This document shows positions 6,682-14,224 of a stretch of 64,000 bases of DNA, piece after piece (the first letter of the stretch is position 1; each line of letters begins with the position of its first letter). Both the position numbers and the translations under genes were made by a program. The notes below the pieces were generated by a model. The model saw only the letters and a list, made by a program, of their open reading frames with translations, searched no databases and was not told the origin of the DNA. Origin of the DNA: RI-106 sp964496875 (GTDB taxonomy: Bacteria; Cyanobacteriota; Vampirovibrionia; Obscuribacterales; Obscuribacteraceae); assembly GCA_964496875.1 (NCBI GenBank), contig CAZCBH010000001.1, forward strand, positions 146,719 through 210,718, written 5' to 3'.

Positions 6682-8488
6682 TACAGCAGCTAACAACGAA
6701 GGATTCTGGGGGAGCCTCGCCAAAATCGGCGACTGGGTCTCCACCCGGCTCAAGAACATCGATCTATTCGATGAGCATTACCAGGAAGAGGCCAAAACCA
6801 ATCCGTTCTATGCGCTCGGACCGATTTTCTATCTGATCTGGTTTGTGGTCATGGCCACCGGTCTTGTCCTTATCGCCTGGTACGTACCGAGTAAGGCAGC
6901 CGCCTTCGACTCGATTCTCTACATTCAAAACCAGGTGCCTTTCGGTAATATCATCCGCGGTGTCCACAAGTATGGGGCGGACGCGATGATAATCGCCGCC
7001 ACCATGCGGGTTTTCCGCATGTTTATAATGGCAGACTACAAACCCGGTAAAGAGTTCAACGTCGCCATAGGCTTAGTAATGTTGTTGCTGGCTATGTATT
7101 CGGGTCTCTCCGGATATCTTCTGATCTGGAACCAGCGGGCGTTCTGGGCGACCAAGGTTTTCGCCACATTCCCCACTTATATGGACCAGTTTCCATTCAT
7201 GGGCGATTACTACATGCCTCTGGTCAAGTCCCTGCACCTTGGTTGGAACACTGCAGAAGTGCTGCTTGGCGCCGGTGGTGCCATCACCCAGGAGACGATT
7301 ACCCGGTTCTTCTCTCTGCACCTGGCATTCTCTTTGATACCGCTTATTCTTGTGGAGATCTATTTCTACAACAATAGCTACAAGAGAATCCCCCTCAACT
7401 GGATCAAGCGCAACATCGTTTTGTTGATGTTGGTGGTGGTAGCAATAGTTATTCCTGCGGCCCTGGGTCGTAGATCCGATCCGGATGTCACACCGTTGCC
7501 GATTCTCTCGGACTGGTACTTCCTCGGTCTCTATCAGATGTACAAGTATCTGGAGCCGGTGGTGGCAACAGAGATTACCCTCTTGATTCCAATCTCGGTG
7601 GTGCTCATTCCCTTCTTCGATACCTGGATTACAGGTTCCGAGAAGAACATCATGAAGCGACCTCTGGTGTTGATGACTACTATCATGGGCGGTGTGGTCT
7701 GGATTGTTTTCTCGATTCTGATCATCGCCAACATTGCCAACATCCACGACGATCCGCCGTGGTGGCGCTCTTCCATGTATTTGCTGGTCAATGCCGGTAT
7801 CGTATGGCAGCTATATTTCATATGGACCTCCAATGATATCAAGGAGAAGGCAAAAGGCGCCGCCGGCTGTCTGACCATGGGCTTTATCGCTCTGATTCAG
7901 ACAATCTGGGCCGTCTGGTATTGGTTCATGGCAAAGACCGAGCTCTTTCTGTCGCCATTGCTCCACGCTTATACCTACTGGTTCTGCAAGCCTTTCTTAG
8001 GTTCTGCCGGCGGTGAGGCAGAAGAGCTGGTGCGTAAACTGGTTCCCAAGGGCGCGCAGATGCCTTACAACGTCGACCTCATCCCTGCCATCAAAGAAAG
8101 ATGGATGGCTAAGGTCGACGGTGGTGAAGCGCTGGTGGCTCAGCTGCAGACGATTTCCGATAAGACCACCAGTCCTGTCGATATCATCTTCCAGCTTATT
8201 CCGACCTTTACTCCGGATACCCATCCTACTTATAACGGTTGTATGGATTTTGTTCTCTCGAACAAGTGGGTATTCGACTATGTCACCCTCACCGATCGTC
8301 TGACGAAAGGCGTCGAAGCGAATTACCCGCTGCCGATTCCATTTGTCGACTGGTGGTGGATGATTGCCGGTGTGGTCTGTCTGGTACTTTGCGCGGTGAC
8401 CTATCTGCAGTGCAAGGGCGCCCAGGCCGAGGTCGAAGCCCAGGCTAAAGCCAAGGCGGCTGAAAAAGCAGCGGCTGCGGCTAAGTAA
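6674..8488 (+). CDS. Cytochrome b (b6 plus subunit IV type) lacking the second heme ligand pair
   Basis: A 604-residue membrane protein. The N-terminal part matches cytochrome b6 and the next part subunit IV, fused in one chain. Quinol-site motif SDWY (279-282) stands where PEWY is usual. First-heme ligands are present at His98 (RGVHKYGADAM) and His216 (FFSLHLAFS). The positions for the second heme hold Arg112 (14 after His98) and Tyr230/Phe231 (14-15 after His216), so the high-potential b heme appears to be absent. The C-terminal half adds membrane helices, a soluble loop of about 120 residues and an Ala/Lys-rich tail. The start is TTG, chosen because GGAGG lies nine bases upstream; it overlaps the Rieske gene. 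Family is sure; heme content is read from spacing. Confidence 0.9.
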   Translation: MPSTAANNEGFWGSLAKIGDWVSTRLKNIDLFDEHYQEEAKTNPFYALGPIFYLIWFVVMATGLVLIAWYVPSKAAAFDSILYIQNQVPFGNIIRGVHKYGADAMIIAATMRVFRMFIMADYKPGKEFNVAIGLVMLLLAMYSGLSGYLLIWNQRAFWATKVFATFPTYMDQFPFMGDYYMPLVKSLHLGWNTAEVLLGAGGAITQETITRFFSLHLAFSLIPLILVEIYFYNNSYKRIPLNWIKRNIVLLMLVVVAIVIPAALGRRSDPDVTPLPILSDWYFLGLYQMYKYLEPVVATEITLLIPISVVLIPFFDTWITGSEKNIMKRPLVLMTTIMGGVVWIVFSILIIANIANIHDDPPWWRSSMYLLVNAGIVWQLYFIWTSNDIKEKAKGAAGCLTMGFIALIQTIWAVWYWFMAKTELFLSPLLHAYTYWFCKPFLGSAGGEAEELVRKLVPKGAQMPYNVDLIPAIKERWMAKVDGGEALVAQLQTISDKTTSPVDIIFQLIPTFTPDTHPTYNGCMDFVLSNKWVFDYVTLTDRLTKGVEANYPLPIPFVDWWWMIAGVVCLVLCAVTYLQCKGAQAEVEAQAKAKAAEKAAAAAK

Positions 8489-8506
8489 GAGGAGTTCTAG
8501 TCAATA

Positions 8507-8878
8507 GTGGGAGCCAAGGGAAAGGATGAGATGGATAGCACAAAGGAGTGTCAGAGCTTGACCAGAGTCGAATACAAAGTTAAATTCGGCTACAAGCTTG
8601 CCACCTTCGCCGGTGCCGTACTCGGTCTGTCCTGGTTCTTCGAAGGTTGGCGGGCTCTGCAGGAGAGCTTCACTCTGGAGCATTTCGGCATTCTCCTCTT
8701 CGGAACACTGGTTACGGTATTTTTTGTGGGAGTTCATGCCTACTGGATCTATCTCGAGGAAAAAGCGAAAGGTACCTTGAAGAAGCATATCGGCCTCTTT
8801 GAGAAGATCCGAGCATTTTCCACGAAGGATGAGGGAGAAGAGGCAGTCGGTAAAGGAGAAGGGTTGAAACGTGGGTAA
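8507..8878 (+). CDS. Small two-helix membrane protein of the respiratory operon
   Basis: About 123 residues with two membrane helices (near 28-48 and 58-82) and a charged C-terminal tail. It has no heme or metal motif and matches no family that I recognise. The GTG at 8507 follows AGAGGAG with a long spacer; an in-frame ATG at 8531 is a possible start, removing eight residues. The 3' end overlaps the next gene by 8 nt. Flanked by cytochrome b genes, it is likely an accessory subunit of the Rieske/cytochrome b complex. This is inferred from context only. Confidence 0.75.
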   Translation: MGAKGKDEMDSTKECQSLTRVEYKVKFGYKLATFAGAVLGLSWFFEGWRALQESFTLEHFGILLFGTLVTVFFVGVHAYWIYLEEKAKGTLKKHIGLFEKIRAFSTKDEGEEAVGKGEGLKRG

Positions 8879-9221
8879 TCCAATCAAGTTAGGTCTGGCT
8901 GGAATCGGTATAGTCGCCTGTCTATTCTTCACAGTCGCCATGCTCTGGGCAGAGCTGGGAATGCCGAGTGAATTCGACTATCCCCATACGATCAAGCTCC
9001 TGAGAGCCGAGTCCCTGACGACCTCCATGGTCGAAGGCTACAACGGCTTGTTCAAGAGTTCGACCGAAACTTACTTGACCGGCAAAAAAGCCGAGGGTCC
9101 CCTCGGCGATTATGTCTACGCTGCGATGATTGCGCTTGCCTTCTTCGGTGGTGCGGTCGCGATCATGGCTGTCGGTAGCGAGGACGAAACTGAGAAGACC
9201 ATCGTACCCGCTAAGAAATAG
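8871..9221 (+). CDS. Small two-helix membrane protein of the respiratory operon
   Basis: A 116-residue protein with one helix at each end (about 5-27 and 82-102) around a 55-residue soluble stretch containing GMPSEFDYPHTIKLLRAESL. It has no cofactor motif that I can name. The start is GTG with GGAGAAGGG about nine bases upstream, and the gene overlaps the end of the previous small membrane gene by 8 nt. It lies directly before the second cytochrome b gene. A structural subunit linking the two cytochromes b is plausible but unproven. Confidence 0.75.
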   Translation: MGNPIKLGLAGIGIVACLFFTVAMLWAELGMPSEFDYPHTIKLLRAESLTTSMVEGYNGLFKSSTETYLTGKKAEGPLGDYVYAAMIALAFFGGAVAIMAVGSEDETEKTIVPAKK

Positions 9222-9278
9222 AGTTTAGTTAAACACCAGGAGCGAAAGAACGCAAAGCGCGTCTACAGAGGAACCGAA

Positions 9279-10424
9279 ATGGAAAAAACTAGTTGGTTAA
9301 ACAACATATTTCTGGTTATGGAGGACATCACCAATAAGGTGATGAAGAGTAAGTACAATCCCTTCTATTATCATGGTGCTCTACCTCAGTTCATCATGTA
9401 CATACTCTTCTTGTCCGGCTTGCTTCTGTTCGCTTACTATGTCCCGACTATCGACAACGCATACAATTCGAAGAATCTGGTCAATGCGTATACTTCGGTG
9501 GACTACATAACAGAACAGATTCCTTTCGGTGCCGTAATCAGGGCCGCTCACCGCTACGCCGGTGACGCCATGGTAATCTTCATCGTTCTCCACGCGATAA
9601 GAGTGTGGGCCACCGACAGATTCCGCCAGTACCGTTGGGTGCAGTGGATATCCGGGGTGGTGCTCTTCCTCATGGTGATGTTCATCGGTCAGACCGGTTA
9701 CTATCTGATCTGGGATGAACGCTCTCTGCTGCTTACAAGAATGACCGTTTCGGCACTGGCCGCCATTCCTTTCTGTGGAGAGTTCCTCTCTCACTGGTTT
9801 ATGAACGGTAGAACGATCTCCAACCTGACCCTCTCGAACTTCCTGTTTATCCATATCGGCCTGTCTTTCTCGCTCATGTTCGCGCTCTGGATACATTACG
9901 TTCGCATGACCAGACCGGTGATCACTCCCCCTCCGGCGCTGAACTACGCGCTTCTGGGTATGGTTTTCATCCTCGTCTATATCTTCCCTCTAACCGAGAC
10001 GAAGATGGCCAATATGGCCACCCAGCCCACCATGTCCGAGGTCGATGTCATCTTCCTGTGGCCATATCAGCTTCTTGCTGCAGTGGGCGAGTATCCTTTC
10101 TGGATCATCATGTTGCTTCTTCTCATCGGTCTTTGTGTTATCCCGGGCAACATCTACGGTGCCAAACCGGTGGAAGCGGCCGAGGTGGTCAACAACAAGT
10201 GTGTCGGTTGCAGGCTCTGCTCCCTTGACTGTCCTTATCAGGCAATCGAGATGGTGCCGGCACCGGCTGATTCTCGCTTCAAGCTTCTGGCTACGGTAAA
10301 GGCCCAGCGCTGCTCCGGTTGTGGTGTCTGTGTCGGAGCCTGTGCTTTCGATGCGATTGATCTGCCCAATCTGGAAGATGCGCAGGTGACAGCGAAGATC
10401 AAAGAGTTGATCGAGGCTTCTTAA
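9279..10424 (+). CDS. Cytochrome b fused to a 2x[4Fe-4S] ferredoxin domain
   Basis: A 381-residue protein. Residues 1-290 are a cytochrome b6-like membrane domain with both heme pairs: His91/His105 in one helix and His192/His206 in the other, each 14 apart. The chain then has further helices but no PEWY-type quinol motif; the corresponding area reads EVDVIFLWPYQ. Residues 305-360 are a bacterial ferredoxin domain with Cys308, 311, 314, 318 and Cys345, 348, 351, 355, the pattern for two [4Fe-4S] clusters. The ferredoxin domain should face the cytoplasm. The gene has a good ribosome site (AGAGG) and is followed 36 bp later by the MvhD-like gene. It may carry electrons from the quinol site of the partner cytochrome b to a cytoplasmic acceptor. 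Confidence 0.9.
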   Translation: MEKTSWLNNIFLVMEDITNKVMKSKYNPFYYHGALPQFIMYILFLSGLLLFAYYVPTIDNAYNSKNLVNAYTSVDYITEQIPFGAVIRAAHRYAGDAMVIFIVLHAIRVWATDRFRQYRWVQWISGVVLFLMVMFIGQTGYYLIWDERSLLLTRMTVSALAAIPFCGEFLSHWFMNGRTISNLTLSNFLFIHIGLSFSLMFALWIHYVRMTRPVITPPPALNYALLGMVFILVYIFPLTETKMANMATQPTMSEVDVIFLWPYQLLAAVGEYPFWIIMLLLLIGLCVIPGNIYGAKPVEAAEVVNNKCVGCRLCSLDCPYQAIEMVPAPADSRFKLLATVKAQRCSGCGVCVGACAFDAIDLPNLEDAQVTAKIKELIEAS

Positions 10425-10460
10425 ATAGTTTTCGGATTCTGTATTTCAAGGTAAAGCAAG

Positions 10461-11027
10461 ATGGCTGAAGAAAAGACGATAATAACTCTAATCTGTGAAA
10501 GAGCGGCAGAAGTCGACTCGGTGATGAACGAGAACGACACCCTCAAAGATCAGCCCAACGTCAAGGTGATCAAGTTCCCTTGCTCGGGCATGATTCAACC
10601 ATTAATGGTCGAGACAGCCTTGAAAGCCGGGGCATCTGGGGTGGTGGTATGCGGTTGCCAGATTGGTGATTGCTATTTCCGCGAAGGCAACCGCATGATT
10701 AAAGAGCGCCTTCTGGGTGGACGTCCCCCCGGTCTTAAAGCCAACACCGATAGAAGAAGAGTTCTAGCGCTCTGGCTTTCCCGAAAGCAGACCGATCGTT
10801 TTCTTTCTCAGACCAAAGAGTTCGTCTCCTTCGTAAGTAGTCTAGAGGATGCAGGCGCCAAGGCCGCTGTTCCTAAGCAGGCTCCCAAGAAAGTCGAAAA
10901 GGTCGAAGAATCTAAGAAGGCTGAAAAAGTCGAAGATAAAAAAGCCGAGAAAGTCGAGAAAGTCGAGAAAGTCGAGAAAGTTGAATCCACCGAAAAAACA
11001 GAGTCTTCGGACAAAGACAAAGAATAG
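10461..11027 (+). CDS. MvhD/FlpD-family iron-sulfur protein
   Basis: A 188-residue protein. Residues 1-125 match the MvhD/FlpD family, the small [2Fe-2S] protein that links heterodisulfide reductases to hydrogenase, formate dehydrogenase or other electron donors. Visible motifs are Cys12, FPCSGMIQPL (Cys41) and VVVCGCQIGDCYFREGN (Cys64, 66, 71). The rest is a highly charged tail of Lys-Val-Glu repeats. No heterodisulfide reductase or hydrogenase gene is nearby. It directly follows the cytochrome b-ferredoxin fusion, so it is the natural partner for electrons leaving that domain. AAGGTAAAG precedes the ATG. Confidence 0.85.
   Translation: MAEEKTIITLICERAAEVDSVMNENDTLKDQPNVKVIKFPCSGMIQPLMVETALKAGASGVVVCGCQIGDCYFREGNRMIKERLLGGRPPGLKANTDRRRVLALWLSRKQTDRFLSQTKEFVSFVSSLEDAGAKAAVPKQAPKKVEKVEESKKAEKVEDKKAEKVEKVEKVEKVESTEKTESSDKDKE
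10944..10979 (+). repeat. Four 9-bp tandem repeats in the MvhD-like gene
   Basis: The unit GTCGAGAAA is repeated four times, the first copy with one change (GCCGAGAAA). It encodes Val-Glu-Lys repeats in the tail of the MvhD-like protein. The unit is a multiple of three, so slippage would change tail length without breaking the frame. Confidence 0.9.
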
Positions 11028-11039
11028 AAGGAGATAACG

Positions 11040-11165
11040 ATGCCTCCCAAGAAAGCAGCAGAATTGACCGAGATTCAAATAATCAACCGCTGGGCCTGGT
11101 TCTTTGTTTTCTTCTTCGTCTGCATCATCATGATTGCAAGCTTCGGTCTGATCGCAGAGTTCTAG
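11040..11165 (+). CDS. 41-aa single-helix membrane protein
   Basis: An ATG at 11040 follows a near-perfect ribosome site (AGAAGGAGATAACG) 13 bases after the previous stop. The frame runs 42 codons to TAG. The protein begins MPPKKAAELTEIQIINRW and then forms one hydrophobic helix ending in GLIAEF. It is the fourth very small membrane protein in the operon. Position and ribosome site make it a real gene; the function, probably a small subunit or anchor of the respiratory complex, is inferred. Confidence 0.75.
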   Translation: MPPKKAAELTEIQIINRWAWFFVFFFVCIIMIASFGLIAEF

Positions 11166-11167
11166 AC

Positions 11168-12136
11168 GTGCCTGCAAGAGCAAGCAATCCTATAACATTG
11201 CTTTTGATTTCAGCTCTTCTGATCTCATCGGCTTTTTTTCTTGCTCCTGCCAGGGCGTCAGGAGTAATGCAGACTGTGGCAGAAGGCGGGCCATATGAAG
11301 CCAGTCGAAAAAGAGTCGAGCATTTCACCGGCAAATTCCAGCTATCGGCCGCGGATGTGAAGAAGCCCATGACTTTGACATTTCACAACGGTTTTTCCGG
11401 TAAGCCCGGATTCAACTGGTTGCGGGTCTTTTTATGCGGTGACATCGATACCTCCACCTTCGGCAAGTATGAGGAGCCCCAGGGAGATCTGATCGTCGAT
11501 GAGAACTATGTGCAGAAGCATACCCTCGAGATTGACATCACCGACCTGGTAGAACCTGGGGTCAATACTATATATATTGAGGCCCAGGGGCCTAAAGGAG
11601 CTGTTTTGAGCTGGACCTTGAGCGGCTCTGTCAGCCCGCAACTCTCCGCTCTCAATCCCACTGAAACCCATCAGGGTGCCAGACTGACTCTGGTCGGCAG
11701 GGGCTTCAGTCATGACGAAGGTGAGAACGATGTTTATATCGGTGATCTAAAGGCCGATGTACTGGAATCCACTCGTAGCAGGTTGACTGTTAAGGTCCCG
11801 GATAATTCTGAACCCGGCAAAGCCACTCTTAAAATCGTGACCCGGGGAGTACCGTCTGCAATATTGCCGCTTCTTATCAAAGCCACTCCTCGCTTGCTCT
11901 CCATAAACCGAGGCGATGACGGCAAGACGGCGATTATCACCGGAGACAATCTCGATGGTGATTTAGATAAAACCGAAGTCTATTTCGGCGATTTTCGCGC
12001 CCGGGTTGTTTCCCAAACGAAGAGCAGAATCACCGTGGATCTGCCCGAGAATATGCTTGCTTCCGGGGAAGATAATTTCAAGGTGACAGTGCTGGTGAAT
12101 GGTGTCACCGCCTGTGGTTCTATAAGTCTGAATTGA
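11168..12136 (+). CDS. Secreted IPT/TIG-domain protein
   Basis: A 322-residue protein with a signal peptide (LLLISALLISSAFFLAPARA) and no later membrane helix, so it should be periplasmic or secreted. Residues about 160-235 and 240-322 look like two IPT/TIG immunoglobulin-like domains, recognised from patterns such as ALNPTETHQGARLTLVGRGF and VYFGDFRARVVSQTKSRITV. The N-terminal 150 residues have a beta-rich pattern I do not recognise. The GTG start lies only 2 bp after the previous stop and has no ribosome site, so translation may depend on coupling. It is unusual in a respiratory operon; an assembly or surface role is a guess. Confidence 0.75.
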   Translation: MPARASNPITLLLISALLISSAFFLAPARASGVMQTVAEGGPYEASRKRVEHFTGKFQLSAADVKKPMTLTFHNGFSGKPGFNWLRVFLCGDIDTSTFGKYEEPQGDLIVDENYVQKHTLEIDITDLVEPGVNTIYIEAQGPKGAVLSWTLSGSVSPQLSALNPTETHQGARLTLVGRGFSHDEGENDVYIGDLKADVLESTRSRLTVKVPDNSEPGKATLKIVTRGVPSAILPLLIKATPRLLSINRGDDGKTAIITGDNLDGDLDKTEVYFGDFRARVVSQTKSRITVDLPENMLASGEDNFKVTVLVNGVTACGSISLN

Positions 12137-12153
12137 GATCAGGTCCGAGTTCT

Positions 12154-12957
12154 ATGACGAAATTGATTGATTTGACCCGACCGCTTGCACCGGTCGATCC
12201 GACCAAGTTTCCGGAGCTGCTCAAGCCGCTGCTTCGAATAATTGCTCCCGAGATTGAATATGTGGACAATCAAGCCGGAGCCGAGATCATGATGTCCTTC
12301 TTCGGGTGCGGCAAAGATGACCTTCCCGATGGTGAAGGATGGGCCGAAGAGAATATCAGTCTATCCAGTCACCTTGGCACTCATGTGGATGCGCCGCTGC
12401 ACTATGGCAGCAAATGCGGTGAATCTAAAGCCAAGACCATTGATCAGATATCCCTCGATGATCTTTATCTGGATACGGTGGTGCTGGATCTGTCGCATAA
12501 AAGAGGCACCGGCGGTGCTATCACCGTCGATGATTTGAAACAGGCTCTCGATAAGATCGAATACAAGATCAAAGAGAGGGACGCTGTTTTGATTAGAACC
12601 GACCACGACAAATATGAAATCACCGATCCGCTCAAATACAATTATCCTGGTCTTGTTAGAGAGTCAGCCCGCTGGCTGGCCGAACAGGGAGCCCTGGTCG
12701 GCGGCACCGACGCTCTGGGCTGGGACCGACCCTTTATGGTGATGATGATGGACTACAAGCGGACCGGAGACAAAAGCAAAATCTGGGACGCGCACTTCGC
12801 CCACCGCGACAAGGAGTTTTATGTTGTCCAGCAGCTGGTCGAACTTGACAAGCTGCCTGCATTCGGCTTCAAGACTGCCTTCTTCCCGATCAATCTGGTT
12901 GGTGCCAGCGCGGCACCAGCAAGAGTAGTAGCATTTCTTGAAAATATGGAGAAATAG
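12154..12957 (+). CDS. Cyclase-family (kynurenine formamidase-like) metal hydrolase
   Basis: A protein of about 267 residues in the cyclase family that includes kynurenine formamidase and isatin hydrolase. The metal motif HLGTHVDAPLH is present, along with DALGWDRP and an active-site-like LIRTDHDKYE. These enzymes hydrolyse amide or ester bonds using a bound metal. No tryptophan-degradation gene is nearby, so the substrate is unknown. I chose the ATG at 12154; an in-frame TTG at 12133 overlaps the previous stop. It is the last gene of the operon, with a terminator hairpin beginning at its stop codon. Confidence 0.82.
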   Translation: MTKLIDLTRPLAPVDPTKFPELLKPLLRIIAPEIEYVDNQAGAEIMMSFFGCGKDDLPDGEGWAEENISLSSHLGTHVDAPLHYGSKCGESKAKTIDQISLDDLYLDTVVLDLSHKRGTGGAITVDDLKQALDKIEYKIKERDAVLIRTDHDKYEITDPLKYNYPGLVRESARWLAEQGALVGGTDALGWDRPFMVMMMDYKRTGDKSKIWDAHFAHRDKEFYVVQQLVELDKLPAFGFKTAFFPINLVGASAAPARVVAFLENMEK

Positions 12958-12980
12958 AACTCGTAGTAGAGTTCTATTTC
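12955..12980 (+). terminator. Terminator of the respiratory operon
   Basis: A perfect 8-bp inverted repeat TAGAACTC/GAGTTCTA with a 6-base loop (12955-12976) starts on the stop codon of the cyclase gene and is followed by TTT. The stem is AT-rich and the T-run short, so termination may be partial. Confidence 0.65.
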
Positions 12981-13284
12981 CCGATGCACTCTGCTGGATG
13001 CAGTGTCACTAACCTGGTTCCGATAGCGCTGGGGGTTAATCTTTCTCGGGCTTATCCAATTCAATCGGCTCCAGGTAATAACCAGATTATCGACTGAGGG
13101 ATTTCATTGCCTATAGGGTTTTTCCTGTATTTATTCTTCTGAAATCCCCTGGGGCGGAAAGCCTTACAGGAAGCCGGTTTCTGACTTGTGTGCTCCGTAA
13201 AAACATCTACGTGTCTTGACATGCTTATATTATCTTATCTTTGCAACCGGTTTGTAATATTGATGATGCCACCGTCTTCGATGC
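12981..13284. other. Non-coding stretch between converging genes
   Basis: About 300 bp separate the respiratory operon from the lipoprotein gene on the other strand. I see no convincing gene. The only structure is a pair of interleaved inverted repeats (13098-13172), listed separately. Confidence 0.5.
13098..13172. repeat. Two interleaved inverted repeats
   Basis: GGGATTTCA at 13098-13106 pairs with TGAAATCCC at 13140-13148. TTCCTGTA at 13122-13129 pairs with TACAGGAA at 13165-13172. The arms alternate (first, second, first, second), so the two stems could form a pseudoknot or be mutually exclusive folds. Neither has a T-run. It may lie in the 3' trailer of the minus-strand lipoprotein gene. 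Confidence 0.4.
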
Positions 13285-14205
13285 TTATCGCAACTCTATA
13301 AAAACAGTGCAGTCTGGTTGGCGGCTTATATTTCCCGGATGACTTCTCCAGAGTTTTACCTTTACCGAGGCCGGGAGCGACTTTATAGTGAACTCGTTTA
13401 TCTCTTTTTGAAGCGGACTCATATTGTTGCAGCCACCGTTGTAGCCGCTCGAGCCTCCGCAGTGGATGTATTGCACGATTTGCACCGGGGCCGAGACCTT
13501 TTCTGCATTCTCGATATTCTTGCACTCTTCAATAGGAACGTAGAGAAAGTTATAGCCGAAGTCCCGGGCGTTATAGGCGACTAGATTGAATCGGTCCACT
13601 ACTTCTTGCGGTTTGAGATAGTTCTTGTATCTGGCAAGCCCCTGGTTGTAGGCTGACACTTCATAGGCTACTTGAAGAGCCGATCTGGCCGGATAGTAGC
13701 GCAGAATCGAAGCCTGCCAGCAATAGGGAAAGTCCGATTGCGTAAGGACCTTCGGATTACGCTCTATTTTATCCAGGTCCCAGATCTCGTTGGACCAGGA
13801 AGAGACTCCTACCAGAAGGTAGGGATTGAGCAGATAACGGGACTCTTCTGAGAGCCCTTCGATAGAACGCGGCCCCTGGCCATAGACAGTGCATCCGATA
13901 ATGCCCCACCAGGGCTTACCGGACACGATCTGAGAGAAGATGGCGCTTTCGGGGTTATAAGTTTTTGCCAGCAGTGAGTTTCTATCCGCCACCAGCTTCT
14001 TTCTCATATTGAGAATCGATTCTCTAGAGAGATAGTCCAATTCGAGCATGGGCTGGAGTGGAATCTCCACCACCTCGTCAGAAGCGGATTTACCCAGGCG
14101 CAATTCATTGGCATTGACCAGGGCTCGGTCTGTGCAGGCTCCCAGCAAAATCAGCACCGATATTAATACCAGTACTGGTCTCAATCGTCTTGCCGAGGTT
14201 CTCAA
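13285..14205 (-). CDS. Lipoprotein of unknown function
   Basis: A 306-residue protein with a lipoprotein signal peptide: basic start (RTSARRLRP), hydrophobic core and lipobox LGAC near residue 24. The mature part contains several cysteines (for example IGCTVYGQG, IEECKNIEN and HCGGSSGYNGGCNNM), which may form disulfides outside the cytoplasm. No domain is recognised. It lies 19 bp downstream of another secreted protein on the same strand, so the two are probably cotranscribed. Confidence 0.7.
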   Translation of the reverse strand: MRTSARRLRPVLVLISVLILLGACTDRALVNANELRLGKSASDEVVEIPLQPMLELDYLSRESILNMRKKLVADRNSLLAKTYNPESAIFSQIVSGKPWWGIIGCTVYGQGPRSIEGLSEESRYLLNPYLLVGVSSWSNEIWDLDKIERNPKVLTQSDFPYCWQASILRYYPARSALQVAYEVSAYNQGLARYKNYLKPQEVVDRFNLVAYNARDFGYNFLYVPIEECKNIENAEKVSAPVQIVQYIHCGGSSGYNGGCNNMSPLQKEINEFTIKSLPASVKVKLWRSHPGNISRQPDCTVFIELR

Positions 14206-14224
14206 GCTCGCTAATCCCCAGACT

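Noticed and set aside
10842..11183. Minus-strand frame rich in Phe-Leu-Asp repeats
   Set aside because: It is the antisense reading of the Lys-Val-Glu repeat tail of the MvhD-like gene.
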